Notes: generated from the sequence alone by a model not told the origin. A DNA stretch of 64,000 bases from Deinococcus psychrotolerans (GCF_003860465.1 NZ_CP034186.1:186001-250000); one strand, 5' to 3'; counted from the stretch's first letter, positions 1 to 10,247 are shown. Program-made: numbers and translations.

Positions 1-168
1 CCACTGGCGGCGAACATTTTGCAGAGCTTCCTCGCTGACGGCCTGCCCGCCGAAATACAAGCTCGCCGGATCGCCCGGCACCAGATGCACCAAGATAAAC
101 GTCACCAAGCTGATCGCCAGGACAATCAGTGGAATCAGCAGCAGTCGGCGCAGCAGATAGGTCAGCAC
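1..168 (-). CDS. Dipeptide/oligopeptide ABC transporter permease (DppB type), N-terminus only
   Basis: The reverse strand reads from a GTG at 168 into a hydrophobic first transmembrane segment, followed by LVPGDPA, the usual start of DppB/OppB permeases, which form the membrane channel of peptide importers. Only about 56 residues are inside the window, so the rest lies to the left. The GTG sits 3 bases after the stop of the binding-protein gene, so the two genes are probably co-transcribed and co-translated. Substrate is unknown; peptides, nickel or glutathione are all possible for this family. Confidence 0.8.
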   Translation of the reverse strand, partial: MLTYLLRRLLLIPLIVLAISLVTFILVHLVPGDPASLYFGGQAVSEEALQNVRRQW

Positions 169-171
169 CAG

Positions 172-1740
172 CTACTCCTTGCTGACATCTTTGAAGTACC
201 AGTTGCCGCTGGGATACAGCGTCCAGCCTTTCACCCATTTCTGCATCACGTAGTACAAGCTGACGTCGTAAAGGGGCGCGAGCGGCAGGTCGGTGTTGAT
301 GGTCTTTTGCAAACGCCGGGCAAGCGCGTTGCGGTCTGCTGGGGCGGTGGTCGCCGAGAGCTGAGCAATCATCTTGTCGACCGCCGGGTTTTTGTAAAAG
401 CTGTAGTTGCCCCCCGCCCCGGCGCTGCCCGAATCGAAGTTCTGAGTCATGTACTGATCGAGAATCGGCGCGGCCAAATTGCTCACGACAAACATGGGGA
501 ATTTCCCGGTCTGGTACCCGTCAACGAAGGTAGGCCAAGCCACCGAGCGCACATCGACCTTGATGCCCACTTTGGCGAGTTGCGCCTGAAGGGTGACAGC
601 CGTCTTTTCGCGTTCGGCATTGCCACTGTTGTAGTAGATGGTGCTCGCAAAGCCGCTGGGATAGCCAGCTTCTTTGAGCAGCGCCTTGGCTTTATCCAAG
701 TTGGTTTTGTAAGGCCACTCGTTGCCGGTGTACCCCGGCAGAGCGCCAGGCAATACGCTCCGTGAGGGTTTGGCAATCCCCAAGGTCGCCGCGTCGGACA
801 GTTCCTGCTGATTGACAGCGTACATGAGCGCTTGCCTGACCTTGGGATCGTTAAAGGGCTTTTGGGTGTTGTTCATGTACAAGGTTTGTGCGCCGATGGC
901 CGACTGCTTGTTGACCGTCAAGCTGGATTCCTTCATGGACTGTTCCAGCAGCTCGGAAGGCAGGTTATAGACAACGTCCAGCTGGCCTTGCCGCAGCAGC
1001 AAATACTGGTTCGAGAGGTCTTTGATCACCCGGAAAACGATCTTGGCGAGTTTGGGTTTTCCGCCCCAGTAATTAGGGTTGGCGTTCAGTTCGAACTTCA
1101 CGCCAGCGGTGGTGTCGCCCATCGTAAACGGCCCAGTGCCCATGCCGTGCGTCCTCAGATAATCATTGAGCTGACCGGGCTTGACGCCGCCGTTCTTATT
1201 GACGTACGCCTTGCTCATGATGGCCCCCGTGTTGGTCTGAGCCAGCAGGGCCAAAAAGCTCGGACAGCTGTTCTTGAGATCAACTTGAACACGGAGCGGA
1301 TCAAGAACTTTGATGCCCGCAGGGTCTACGCAGTCCTTGAGTTGCTTGGCCGGGCCAAGATCAAGGGCCAGTACACGCTGAAGCGAGAACTGCACGTCGT
1401 CGGCAGTCAGAGCAGTGCCGTCTTGAAATTTCACATTTTTGCGTAACTCGAACGTGTAGGTCTTGCCGCCGTTGCTGGCGGTGTACTTCTGGGCCAGCCA
1501 GGGTTGAAGGGTAGTCGTGCCCTCCAGCTTGCCGCCAACCGATTTAGTCTTGTAGCGCACCAATGTTTCGTAGATGTTGTCGTCGAGCCACATGCCCGCC
1601 CATTCGGTAATGGCGTGGGCGTCGATGCTGGCGGGTTCAAAATACACGCCGAAATACAAGGTATCCGGGTTGCTGACCGCCTGCGCGGGAGAAAGCAGGA
1701 GCGCGGCACTCAGGGTGATCCAAAGACGTTTGTTCAACAT
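172..1740 (-). CDS. ABC transporter extracellular substrate-binding protein, family 5
   Basis: A 522-residue protein with an N-terminal signal peptide (hydrophobic core about residues 8-20, ending near AQA) and the family 5 solute-binding fold. Recognisable stretches are an N-terminal YFEPASIDAH segment, TYTFELRKNVKFQDGT near residue 100 and a later KVRQALMYAVN motif. Length matches DppA/OppA-type proteins. It would capture a peptide or similar solute outside the membrane and deliver it to the adjacent permease. A strong GGAGGA ribosome binding site precedes the ATG. The divergent IclR gene begins about 120 bp away and is a plausible local regulator. The ligand cannot be told from sequence. 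Confidence 0.9.
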   Translation of the reverse strand: MLNKRLWITLSAALLLSPAQAVSNPDTLYFGVYFEPASIDAHAITEWAGMWLDDNIYETLVRYKTKSVGGKLEGTTTLQPWLAQKYTASNGGKTYTFELRKNVKFQDGTALTADDVQFSLQRVLALDLGPAKQLKDCVDPAGIKVLDPLRVQVDLKNSCPSFLALLAQTNTGAIMSKAYVNKNGGVKPGQLNDYLRTHGMGTGPFTMGDTTAGVKFELNANPNYWGGKPKLAKIVFRVIKDLSNQYLLLRQGQLDVVYNLPSELLEQSMKESSLTVNKQSAIGAQTLYMNNTQKPFNDPKVRQALMYAVNQQELSDAATLGIAKPSRSVLPGALPGYTGNEWPYKTNLDKAKALLKEAGYPSGFASTIYYNSGNAEREKTAVTLQAQLAKVGIKVDVRSVAWPTFVDGYQTGKFPMFVVSNLAAPILDQYMTQNFDSGSAGAGGNYSFYKNPAVDKMIAQLSATTAPADRNALARRLQKTINTDLPLAPLYDVSLYYVMQKWVKGWTLYPSGNWYFKDVSKE

Positions 1741-1858
1741 GGGTTCCTCCAGAAGGCGTAAGATTTCGCTAGGCGAAATGTGTTTTCGGAAAGTGAACGC
1801 GAAGGTGCTTGTCTAAATTTTCTTGTGATTGTGGTTGGTCTATTTTAGGAGTCGATCT

Positions 1859-2632
1859 ATGCCCCCTGTCAAGACACCTCTCTATACAGATCCTTACCTT
1901 GTCGCTTCGGTCGACGCCGCTTTCTCTGTTCTGGCACATATTGCCCGGGAGCCCGATCAGAGCCTGCAAGAAATTGCAGGGCGCTGTCAGCTGAGCGTGA
2001 GTCAGACCAACCGCCTCCTCCATACCCTCCGGATGCACGGGTACATCCTGAAGACGCCACTCAAGCGCTACAGGTTGGGTTACAGCGCACTGAACTTGGG
2101 CCACCACGCCAATCATCAGTTTCCCTTGATCGAGTACGCCGCCGCAGACCTCGATCAGGTATGGCGTGAAACTCAAGAAAGTGTTCACTTGGTTCAACGT
2201 TCCGGACTAGAAGTGATCATTTTGGATTTGCGCGAATCGCTTCAAAATGTGCGGGTGGTTTCCGAGATCGGCAAACGTGGCCCCCTTCATCTCGGCGGCA
2301 GTGGCAAGGTCTACCTCGCTTACGACGATCCAAAGTTGCTGGAGCAGATGCTGGCCCTCAACGCATCAGCTCCAGACACGTCTGGACACTCCACGCTGGT
2401 GCGTGAGATCAGGCAAATCAGAGAACAAGGCTACTACGTGGCCAGGGGCGATTTTGAAGCGGAGGCCTTCTCCATCGCGGCTCCCATCTTGGGGACACAG
2501 CACCGGATCGTCGGAAGCTTGGCGATCTCGGGGCCTTTGGCACGCCTCACGCCGGAGCACGAAGGCAAACTCATCGCCAGCTGCTTGGCTGCCGTCAGCA
2601 GAATTGGGCAGCAGATTCAGGGAAAGCTCTAA
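1859..2632 (+). CDS. IclR-family transcriptional regulator
   Basis: About 257 residues from the ATG at 1859, which has an AGGAG site 8-9 bases upstream; the longer frame from 1829 lacks one. An N-terminal winged helix-turn-helix (LQEIAGRCQLSVSQTNRLLH, about residues 39-58) is followed by an IclR effector-binding domain (RGPLHLGGSGKVYLAY, and ARGDFEAEAFSIAAPI in the C-terminal half). IclR proteins usually control transport or catabolic genes and bind small carboxylates. It is divergent from the peptide ABC genes on the left, so it probably regulates them. The effector is unknown. Confidence 0.88.
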   Translation: MPPVKTPLYTDPYLVASVDAAFSVLAHIAREPDQSLQEIAGRCQLSVSQTNRLLHTLRMHGYILKTPLKRYRLGYSALNLGHHANHQFPLIEYAAADLDQVWRETQESVHLVQRSGLEVIILDLRESLQNVRVVSEIGKRGPLHLGGSGKVYLAYDDPKLLEQMLALNASAPDTSGHSTLVREIRQIREQGYYVARGDFEAEAFSIAAPILGTQHRIVGSLAISGPLARLTPEHEGKLIASCLAAVSRIGQQIQGKL

Positions 2633-3070
2633 GTTGATAAGCACTTGATAACTACACTGCATTCATCTGATCCCGCGTCTCTCCCGGCACCCTCCTCAGT
2701 ACCTGAAGCAAACGTCGCGCCTCCGCAGCTCATACCTTAAGGAGAAGAGTGTTCTGGCCGCAGGAAGGCCTTGACACCTGAATTTTTCGCCTAGCAGCGA
2801 CATGCAGGTAGATTTTGGCAGGAGATGTGTTCAACCACAATGGCAAGTTGGACAGTCTTGCCGCTTTGAACAGGCGGCGAAAGCCGATCGGTGGGACGGA
2901 GTTCTAATCGACCTCTACTGTCCTCACATCAAGAGACCTATTCTTACAAATGACCGCTAGACTGCTTAATTATTGATGACCTTTTTCCCATCAGAAACTT
3001 GTAAGCCCTCTTTTTGTACAGTGAAGCGCTGCACTCATGATCGACCGCATTCTTCAGCTGGAGGACTTAT
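2633..3070. other. Intergenic region with no recognisable gene
   Basis: This 438-bp stretch between the IclR and subtilase genes shows no convincing reading frame or transposase remnant. It holds small hairpins (for example CCGC...GCGG around 2869-2885) and AT-rich sequence in its last 100 bases that should carry the protease promoter. A good ribosome site, CTGGAGG, lies just before the ATG at 3071. Confidence 0.5.
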
Positions 3071-4408
3071 ATGCATCCAATACAACGACTGATTCCCGGC
3101 TTATTATTGACTGTCGGTCTTTTATCGGCCTGCTCACAATCACAGACGATGAGCACTACCAATTTACCTGGCCACAGTGCGCCGCGTTATGACTACGTGG
3201 TTTCGGTGCCGCTAGAGGCCGGAGACAGCCGCGCAGCGCTGGAAGCTCAGCTCGGTGGCACTGTCGTCACTTGGCCTGGCAGCGACTGCATGGACGAAAC
3301 CGATTGCGTGGCCCTACTCGGCTTCAACCGCTCGCCCGCCGCTATGCAAGCCCTCAGCACTACCGCTACCCGCCCAGTCTTCATTGAGCGCAACAAAGAT
3401 GTATTCAGTGGTGGCGGCGTGCTGACCGCTTCTATGGGCGGTTCGCGGAGTATTTGGGCCAGTGGGGACATTCAGGCTTGGGCAGGTGGCTCACGGAGTA
3501 TCTGGGCCAGCGGAGAATATTCATTTTTACCTCAAAACACGGCCTTGTGGAGCAAGATTAACCTGCAAGCGGCTCAGGCGCTGGCCCCCAATCTGGGTGC
3601 GGGCGTCACGGTGGCCGTGATCGATACCGGCTTAGACCTGAATCACTCGGCCTTTCAGGGATCGCTGAGCGACCCGTCCACTTGGTACGACTTCTACGCC
3701 GGTGACGCTCTGCCGCAAGACGAGGGCACGCTAGGCACCGGCGGCTACGGCCACGGCACTAACGTTGCAGGGATCGTGCTGCAAATTGCGCCTGGGGCCA
3801 AGATCATGCCGCTGCGGGTTCTGGGGCCGGACGGCTCTGGTGACGTGTCCACCATCGCGCAGGCGATCTTGTGGGCAGCAGCCAAAGGAGCCGGCATCAT
3901 CAACTTGAGTCTCGGCAGCACCGAGAACTCCAAAGTCGTCCAAGACGCCATCAATAAGGTCACCGCCAAGAATGTGCTGGTCGTTTCCTCAGCGGGCAAC
4001 GCCAACAGCAACAAGATCACTTATCCGGCAGCTTTGGCGGCTGACGACAACGCTGCTGATTTCTCTTTGAGTGTTGGCAGCGTTGATCTGAGCGACCGGA
4101 AGTCGAGCTTCTCGAACTATTCAGACAAACTCGAAGTGGTGGGCCCCGGCGAAAATGTCTACGCGCCTGCGCCCGGCGAGTTGATGGCGGCTTGGAGTGG
4201 CACGTCGATGGCCGCGCCGATGGCCTCGGGTGCGCTGGCACTGGCGCTGGGCCAGCCCATCAAAGTAAAGCTCAAAGACCTTGAGAACACCCTGATCAAC
4301 AGCGCCGACGACGTCTACGCCAATAATCTCAACAAAGCCTACAAGGGCAGGCTAGGCGAAAAGGGACGGCTCAATCTGACGGCCTTCCTTAGAGCCAGCC
4401 TCAAGTAG
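3071..4408 (+). CDS. Subtilisin-like (S8) serine protease, probable lipoprotein
   Basis: A 445-residue secreted peptidase. The N-terminus carries a lipoprotein signal with lipobox LLSAC (Cys21), so it is probably anchored to a membrane. A propeptide-like region runs to about residue 150. The catalytic triad is intact: Asp185 in AVIDTG, His228 in GYGHGT and Ser379 in SGTSMAAP, with the oxyanion Asn310 in SSAGN. Two copies of the decapeptide GGSRSIWASG lie at residues 123-132 and 139-148, between propeptide and catalytic domain. A CTGGAGG ribosome site supports the start. It probably degrades extracellular protein, which fits the peptide importers nearby. The role of the repeats is unknown. Confidence 0.92.
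   Translation: MHPIQRLIPGLLLTVGLLSACSQSQTMSTTNLPGHSAPRYDYVVSVPLEAGDSRAALEAQLGGTVVTWPGSDCMDETDCVALLGFNRSPAAMQALSTTATRPVFIERNKDVFSGGGVLTASMGGSRSIWASGDIQAWAGGSRSIWASGEYSFLPQNTALWSKINLQAAQALAPNLGAGVTVAVIDTGLDLNHSAFQGSLSDPSTWYDFYAGDALPQDEGTLGTGGYGHGTNVAGIVLQIAPGAKIMPLRVLGPDGSGDVSTIAQAILWAAAKGAGIINLSLGSTENSKVVQDAINKVTAKNVLVVSSAGNANSNKITYPAALAADDNAADFSLSVGSVDLSDRKSSFSNYSDKLEVVGPGENVYAPAPGELMAAWSGTSMAAPMASGALALALGQPIKVKLKDLENTLINSADDVYANNLNKAYKGRLGEKGRLNLTAFLRASLK
3437..3514 (+). repeat. Two in-frame copies of a GGSRSIWASG-coding repeat
   Basis: Codons 123-132 (3437-3466) and 139-148 (3485-3514) of the subtilase both encode GGSRSIWASG, separated by six residues (DIQAWA). The DNA copies differ at synonymous positions, so the peptide rather than the DNA appears to be conserved. 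The motif lies where a propeptide would be cleaved from the mature enzyme. Confidence 0.85.
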
Positions 4409-4476
4409 CGCGGGAGAGGAGGCGCTGAGGTGAAGACTTGGGAAACGCTTGGGTGGAGTGAACTGGGAAACGGGCC

Positions 4477-7092
4477 GTGATCCGCCCCACCCAGCCACTT
4501 TCCCCCTTCGGGCACGCGCCGGAAAACATGACCTTTGAAGCTCAGTGTCGGGCCTTCGAGGACGCGGTACAGGCGCTGATCACCGCCGCGCCTCAGCAGG
4601 CCCTCTCAGTGGCGAGCGATTACCTGCGCTTTACTGGGGGCCGGGGACTGGCACAGGCCCGCAGCCACCTGCTGCTCGGCCAAGTCCAGCTCGAAACCCG
4701 TGATCTGCTTGCCGCTTTGCAGAGCTTGGAGCAGGCTGCCACCGTATTTCTCGAAGGTCGAGACAGTTTAGGCGCAGCGCAGGCACATAACCTAGCGGGC
4801 AAGGTTTGCGCCGATCTGGGTGGGCTGGATGACGCCGAGAAGCATTTGAACGCAGCCATTGCCCAAGTAGAGGGCAGTAACGATCCGGCTGGGCAGCAAC
4901 TGCACGCCACTGCACTTAACCATTTGGCCGGCGTTTACCATGCACGCGGCCAAGTTGAACAAGCGCTGAAAGCATCAGAAGCGGCTCTGGAACTTTGGAT
5001 CAGCTTAGGCGATGTGCAGGCGCAAGCACGAGTTCTGAGCAATATCGGCAACATTCAGACTTGGCAAGGCCAGTACGACACTGCCGTATTGACTCTACGG
5101 CGAGCTTACTATTTGCATCAGACGGCCATTGAAAATCCCAGATCTGAAGCATTCATCTTGAGCAGCCTGGGGCGTCTCCACCACCTCAATGATGAGAATG
5201 CTCTGGCCATCGAGGTGATGATCGCAGCCCGAAACGCTGCCAATCGGTGCGGAGACGAACTCCTGAAAATGCGAGTTGATCTGAACTTGGGCACTTTTTA
5301 TCTTGCTGCCGATCAACTCCCTGAGGCCGCCACACATTTAGAACAGGCGCTTGAAATCAGCCGGGTCAACAATTACCGGCTGGAGGAGGCGTCTGTTCTC
5401 GACAGTTTGGGCAGTCTGCGAACCAAACAAGGCGACCTTCCAGAAGCCCGATCCCTCCATCAAACAGCCTTAGAGATAGCGCTGGAGACTGGTGACGAAC
5501 AGGGGCAACTTGACGCCCACCTGCACCTGGGCCAAGTACAGCACGCTCTTGGCAAGAGTGTGGCGGCTGAGGCGAACCTCGGGCGCAGCTTAGAACTCGC
5601 AGAGCAGCAGCACGCCCCCAAGGAACTGGCTCAAGCACATCTGGCGCTGGCCGATCTGTTCCAGGGTCAAGGTGAATGGGAGCAGACTGCCTTTCATCTA
5701 CGGGCGCTGCGCTCTACCGAGCGCGACCTTTTTAGTCAGCAGCGCGAGCGGCAAGTTCGCAAGTTCATGGTGCAGTTTGAAGTCGAGCGTGCTCGGCACG
5801 AAACTGATGTTTACCGCTTACGAACCGAGGTCGAGCAAGACGCCCGACTAGCCGCTGAGCAGCTGGTGACGGAACGCACCTCGGAACTGGCCCGCGCCCA
5901 GCATGAGGTCGTGACCCGCCTGGCAATGGCTGCCGAGTACCGAGACGACACCACCGGCGAGCATACCCGCCGGGTAGGACGCTCGGCAGCCCGGCTGGCG
6001 CAGGCGCTGGGCTGGCCCGAGGAACGCGCTCAGGTGCTGGGCATCGCCGCCCGCCTGCACGATGTCGGCAAGATCGGTATTCCCGATACCATCTTGCTCA
6101 AGCCGGGAAAACTGAGCCAAGAAGAGTACAGCCAAATGCAGACGCATACCCTGATCGGCGCACGTATTTTGTCGGGAGGGCAATCCGAGTTGCTGCGGCT
6201 GGCTGAAGAAATCGCCCTCACCCATCACGAACGCTGGGACGGCCAAGGCTATCCGCAGCGACTGTCCGGCGAGGGCATTCCGCTGACGGGCCGGATCGTG
6301 GCGGTGGCCGACGTGTTTGACGCCTTGACTCAGCCACGGCCCTACAAACGGGCTTGGAGCGCTGAAGAAGCGCTGCGGGAAGTGCAGGCGCAGGCAGGCA
6401 AGCATTTCGATCCTCAGGTGGTCGAGGTGGCCCTGCAGGTGCTGACCGAGGAGAGCAGCGCCCGGCATGACCCTGAGTTGAGTGGTGAAGCCAAATTTAT
6501 GCCCGGCGAGGATGCCAGCCACATGCTGGCGGTGTTCGAGCAGCTATTGGTCGAGCGCAGCCGGGAGCTGGACGTGGCCCGCCGTGAGGGGGAGCAGGTC
6601 GCCCAGCAGATGGAGCGCATGGCGTTGACCGACAGCCTGACCCAGTTACCCAACCGCCGCGCCTTTGAGGCCGACTTGGAAGCGAAATGCGGTGTGCAGC
6701 CACCACACGGAGCCAGCATGTTCGTGATGTCTCTTGACCTCGGCGGCCTCAAACTGATCAACGACGCGCAGGGACACGCCGCTGGAGACCGCTTGCTCAC
6801 TGCTTTTGCCCGCTGCACCGCTGAGGCATTTGCGCCGCTGGGCGGGGTCTACCGGCTGGGCGGCGATGAGTTCGCGGTGATTGGCACGGCTCCTTTGCAC
6901 ACCCCAGCGCTGCTTGAGCGGCTGACCGGAGCGCTGGACGCGGTTCGCGCCGCCGGGTTCGAGGCCGCCAGTGCCAGTTGCGGCGTCGCTTGGCTGCCAC
7001 ACGACGCGCAGACATCCGGCGATTTGCTGCGCATCAGTGACCGGCGGATGTACCAGCAGAAAGCGAGTCGGCAGCGCGGTACCATCAACTGA
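4477..7092 (+). CDS. TPR-HD-GYP-GGDEF cyclic-di-GMP signalling protein
   Basis: An 871-residue cytoplasmic protein. Residues about 40-410 are tetratricopeptide repeats, a protein-interaction scaffold; a charged coiled coil follows (about 410-470). An HD-GYP-type phosphodiesterase domain has HDVGKIGIPD near residue 528 and HHERWDGQGYP near 585. A second linker precedes a GGDEF diguanylate cyclase domain with an intact RLGGDEF near residue 795. Both making and breaking of c-di-GMP are therefore possible in one chain. There is no transmembrane segment, so the input is probably a partner protein bound by the TPRs. The GTG at 4477 lacks a good ribosome site; an ATG at 4528 is an alternative start. 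Confidence 0.9.
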   Translation: MIRPTQPLSPFGHAPENMTFEAQCRAFEDAVQALITAAPQQALSVASDYLRFTGGRGLAQARSHLLLGQVQLETRDLLAALQSLEQAATVFLEGRDSLGAAQAHNLAGKVCADLGGLDDAEKHLNAAIAQVEGSNDPAGQQLHATALNHLAGVYHARGQVEQALKASEAALELWISLGDVQAQARVLSNIGNIQTWQGQYDTAVLTLRRAYYLHQTAIENPRSEAFILSSLGRLHHLNDENALAIEVMIAARNAANRCGDELLKMRVDLNLGTFYLAADQLPEAATHLEQALEISRVNNYRLEEASVLDSLGSLRTKQGDLPEARSLHQTALEIALETGDEQGQLDAHLHLGQVQHALGKSVAAEANLGRSLELAEQQHAPKELAQAHLALADLFQGQGEWEQTAFHLRALRSTERDLFSQQRERQVRKFMVQFEVERARHETDVYRLRTEVEQDARLAAEQLVTERTSELARAQHEVVTRLAMAAEYRDDTTGEHTRRVGRSAARLAQALGWPEERAQVLGIAARLHDVGKIGIPDTILLKPGKLSQEEYSQMQTHTLIGARILSGGQSELLRLAEEIALTHHERWDGQGYPQRLSGEGIPLTGRIVAVADVFDALTQPRPYKRAWSAEEALREVQAQAGKHFDPQVVEVALQVLTEESSARHDPELSGEAKFMPGEDASHMLAVFEQLLVERSRELDVARREGEQVAQQMERMALTDSLTQLPNRRAFEADLEAKCGVQPPHGASMFVMSLDLGGLKLINDAQGHAAGDRLLTAFARCTAEAFAPLGGVYRLGGDEFAVIGTAPLHTPALLERLTGALDAVRAAGFEAASASCGVAWLPHDAQTSGDLLRISDRRMYQQKASRQRGTIN

Positions 7093-7344
7093 CCCAACGC
7101 CGTGCGAGAAGTGGCGATGCTGAGTCTAGGCAAGAGTTACTGAGCACGCTGAGTCCAGAAGTGCAGGTTCATCAGCGCGTTCTTGAGTCGGCCTCGTTGG
7201 GCAGGCCGGTCACGGCTGAACCTGCCTGCGACATTGGTACTCCAGTTGAAACTCATGGCTTAATTGAAACCGCAAAATTGAGATGCGAGTAAGGGTAAAA
7301 GGAATTCCTGTCAGGTACCCAGACTGCGGAGTTTGAGCGCCGAC
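7093..7344. other. Convergent intergenic region with a short unassigned minus-strand ORF
   Basis: Between two convergent genes lies a 39-codon minus-strand ORF (7256 down to 7137) ending in RLKNALMNLHFWTQRAQ. It has no clear ribosome site and I do not recognise it; it may be the tail of a decayed transposase. No strong terminator hairpin is obvious. Confidence 0.3.
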
Positions 7345-9897
7345 TCATCCCTTCAAACGATCTACGAACCCCACTTCGCCGAGCGCCAGCGCCAAGTAGG
7401 GCGCGGTTCGGCTGCCCGGCGTCCCCGCTACTTCTTGGGGCGTGCCCTGCGCCACGACTCTGCCACCCTCATCGCCCGCGCCGGGGCCGACGTCAATCAC
7501 CCAGTCGCTGCCGACGACCAGTTGCATGTCGTGCTCTACCGTGATCACGGTGTGTCCAGCCTCAACCAGCCGCTCAAGCTGGCGGGCCAGGCGCTCCACA
7601 TCGGCGGGGTGCAGGCCGGTGGTGGGTTCATCCAAGATGTACAGCGTCTGTCCCCGTCCGGCACGCTGCAACTCGGTGGCCAGCTTGATGCGCTGCGCTT
7701 CACCGCCCGAGAGTTCGGTGGCGGGCTGCCCCAGCCGCAGGTAGCCCAGCCCCACCTCGCGCAGGGTGTCTAAGCTGCGGAACACCGCTGGGTCATCCTT
7801 GAAGAAGTCCCAAGCCGTGTCCACCGTCATGCCCAGCACCTCGGCGATGGTGCGGCCCCGCTCCTGCACTTCCAGCGTCTCGGCGTTGTAGCGCGTCCCG
7901 TGGCAAACCGGACACGGCGCATACACGCTGGGCAGGAACAGCAATTCGACCATGACCCAGCCCTCCCCCTGACAGTGTTCACAGCGCCCACCCTTGACGT
8001 TGAAGGAAAACCGCCCCGCGCCGTATCCGCGCTGCCGGGCCAGTGGGGTGGCGGCGAACAGCTTGCGGACATGGTCGAACAAGCCGGTATAAGTCGCCAT
8101 ATTGCTTCTGGGTGTGCGGCCAATCGGCTTTTGGTTGACTTGTACCAGCCTTGAGAGTGAAGTGAAATCGCCTCCCAGATGCGCGGAGGTGGTGGGCAAC
8201 TGGCTGTCCCCGAGGTCTTCCTCGTCTTGTGACCCACTGGCCTGCTCCACGCTTCCCTGGCCGAGGTGGGCGGCCAGCGTCTCGGCTAACACCTGACTGA
8301 CCAAGGTGGACTTACCCGAGCCCGAGACGCCGGTGACGCAGGTCAGCACGCCTAACGGAAACCGGACGCTGAGGTCGTTGAGGTTGTGACGTGTCACGCC
8401 GTTCAGTTCGAGCCAGCCAGAAGGCGTGCGCGGCTGACGCGCTTCTTGGGAAGCTGCCCTGAAGAGGTACTCGGCGGTTTTGGAGTTCTGTATGTTGCGC
8501 AACCCTTCGGGCGGCCCGCTGTAAAGGATCTCACCGCCCTGCTCCCCTGCTCCCGGCCCGACATCCACCAGCCAGTCGGCGCGGCGTACCACATCCAGAT
8601 CATGCTCGACGACGAACAGTGAGTTGCCCGCCGCCTTCAAACCGCTCAGTGCCGTGAGCAACGCCTCGGTATCGGCGGGGTGCAGCCCGGCGGACGGCTC
8701 GTCGAGGACGTACACCACGCCGAACAAGTTGGAATACAGTTGGGTCGCCAGACGCAGGCGCTGCAACTCGCCGGGCGAGAGGGTGGGCGTCGAGCGCTCC
8801 AGTTGCAAGTACCCCAACCCCAAGTCCAGCAACACGGCCAGCCGGGCGACTAGGTCTTCGGTCAGGCGCTGCCGGGCGATGGCTTGCGCAGGCTGGTCTT
8901 GGGCGAGCTGCGCGTCCTCCTGACCGGCAGCGTAGGGGCGCAGCAGCGCAGAGACTTGCTTGAGTGGCAGGCGCGAGAATTCGGTGATGTCATGGCCCGC
9001 GAACGTGACCGCCAGCGCTTCCGGGCGCAGCCGTTTACCGTGGCAAACTGGACACTCGGCGGCAATCATGTAGGTCTGCACCCGGCGTCTCATGGCTGCG
9101 CTTTCGGTGCTGGCGAAGGTGTGCATCACGTGCCGCCGGGCGCTGCTGAAAGTGCCCATATAGCTGGGTTCGAGCTGGCGCTTTACGGCCCGCCGGGTTT
9201 CCTCAGGACTCAGGCCCGGATACACCGGCACCACCGGCTGCTCATCACTGAACAAAATCCACTCGCGTGTCTCGGGCGGCAGTTCGCGCCACGGCACGTC
9301 CACGTTGATGCCCAGCGACACCAGAATATCGCGTTGGTTCTGCCCGCCCCAGGCGAGCGGCCAAGCGGCCACTGCACGCCCACGGATGGTCAGCGACGCA
9401 TCGGGAACCATCGAGCCTTCGGTGACCTCGTAGACCCGGCCTTGACCGTGACAGTTCGGGCAGGCTCCCTCGGGCGTGTTGGGCGAGAAGCCCTCGGCGT
9501 AAACGATGCCCTGTCCCGGCGGGTATGTCCCGGCCCGCGAATACAGCATCCTGACCAGATTAGACAGGGTGGTGACGCTACCCACCGAGGAGCGGGCGGT
9601 GGGTGCGCCGCGCTGCTGCTGTAAAGCTACGGCGGGGGGCAGGCCCTCGATGGCGTCCACGTCAGGTGCGCCCACTTGATGAAACAGGCGGCGGGCATAT
9701 GGGGAGACCGATTCGAGGTAGCGCCGCTGCGCCTCGGCGTACAGCGTTCCGAAAGCCAGCGAGGACTTGCCTGAGCCGGACACGCCAGTGAACACCACCA
9801 GCGCGTCACGCGGCACCCGCAACGAGAGGTCTTTGAGGTTGTGTTCCCGCGCTCCGCGTACTTCTACGAAGCCGGAAAATTGAGGGGGATTCTCCAT
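7345..9897 (-). CDS. UvrA-like excinuclease ATPase (class III, lacking the UvrB-binding domain)
   Basis: An 850-residue duplicated ABC ATPase. Each half has a Walker A (GVSGSGKSS near residue 38 and GVSGSGKST near 525), a signature (LSPGELQR and LSGGEAQR) and a Walker B ([14 protein letters not shown] and [14 protein letters not shown]). Cysteine pairs for zinc modules are present ([32 protein letters not shown]). Length is about 90-100 residues short of canonical UvrA, and the first signature, LSPGELQR, is typical of the UvrA2/drug-resistance-type subfamily that lacks UvrB interaction. Possible roles are DNA-damage tolerance or handling of intercalating compounds. It stands alone on this strand. 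Confidence 0.88.
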   Translation of the reverse strand: MENPPQFSGFVEVRGAREHNLKDLSLRVPRDALVVFTGVSGSGKSSLAFGTLYAEAQRRYLESVSPYARRLFHQVGAPDVDAIEGLPPAVALQQQRGAPTARSSVGSVTTLSNLVRMLYSRAGTYPPGQGIVYAEGFSPNTPEGACPNCHGQGRVYEVTEGSMVPDASLTIRGRAVAAWPLAWGGQNQRDILVSLGINVDVPWRELPPETREWILFSDEQPVVPVYPGLSPEETRRAVKRQLEPSYMGTFSSARRHVMHTFASTESAAMRRRVQTYMIAAECPVCHGKRLRPEALAVTFAGHDITEFSRLPLKQVSALLRPYAAGQEDAQLAQDQPAQAIARQRLTEDLVARLAVLLDLGLGYLQLERSTPTLSPGELQRLRLATQLYSNLFGVVYVLDEPSAGLHPADTEALLTALSGLKAAGNSLFVVEHDLDVVRRADWLVDVGPGAGEQGGEILYSGPPEGLRNIQNSKTAEYLFRAASQEARQPRTPSGWLELNGVTRHNLNDLSVRFPLGVLTCVTGVSGSGKSTLVSQVLAETLAAHLGQGSVEQASGSQDEEDLGDSQLPTTSAHLGGDFTSLSRLVQVNQKPIGRTPRSNMATYTGLFDHVRKLFAATPLARQRGYGAGRFSFNVKGGRCEHCQGEGWVMVELLFLPSVYAPCPVCHGTRYNAETLEVQERGRTIAEVLGMTVDTAWDFFKDDPAVFRSLDTLREVGLGYLRLGQPATELSGGEAQRIKLATELQRAGRGQTLYILDEPTTGLHPADVERLARQLERLVEAGHTVITVEHDMQLVVGSDWVIDVGPGAGDEGGRVVAQGTPQEVAGTPGSRTAPYLALALGEVGFVDRLKG

Positions 9898-9997
9898 GGC
9901 CTCAGTAGTATGGAGGGCGATTTAGAGTGACGGTGCAAGTCGCAAGGATGACTCAAGCTTTGGCTCCAGCCTCCAGCATGCCTTGACTTTCGTCGGG

Positions 9998-10147
9998 GCT
10001 CGTGGCCGCAATGATGTGGAGCGAACCATTGCTTGGCTTCAGAATTTTAGACGAATCGTGACCCGATATGAACGTCTTGCCGAGCACTTCCTGAGCTTCG
10101 TTCAGCTCACCTGCCTCCTCCTGCTCCTTCGCAGAAATAAGCTCTAG
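9998..10147 (+). pseudogene. C-terminal remnant of an IS5-type transposase
   Basis: This frame encodes 49 residues containing DVERTIAWLQNFRRIVTRYER and AEHFLSFVQL, ending at a TAG. That is the usual C-terminus of IS5-group transposases (VERTIAWLQNFRRLVTRYER). Nothing upstream within the 100 bp back to the uvrA-like gene extends it, so only the tail survives. It lies immediately upstream of the sulfur island, suggesting that the island boundary was once an insertion-sequence site. No terminal inverted repeat was identified. Confidence 0.8.
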
Positions 10148-10247
10148 GATCGTCCCCTAACCTCACCTACGCAAAGTCGGGGTAACTCCAGTTGTCAATG
10201 AGCCAACGCAATATCGGCAGCCATGATAAGTACCATCAGAGGTGCCT

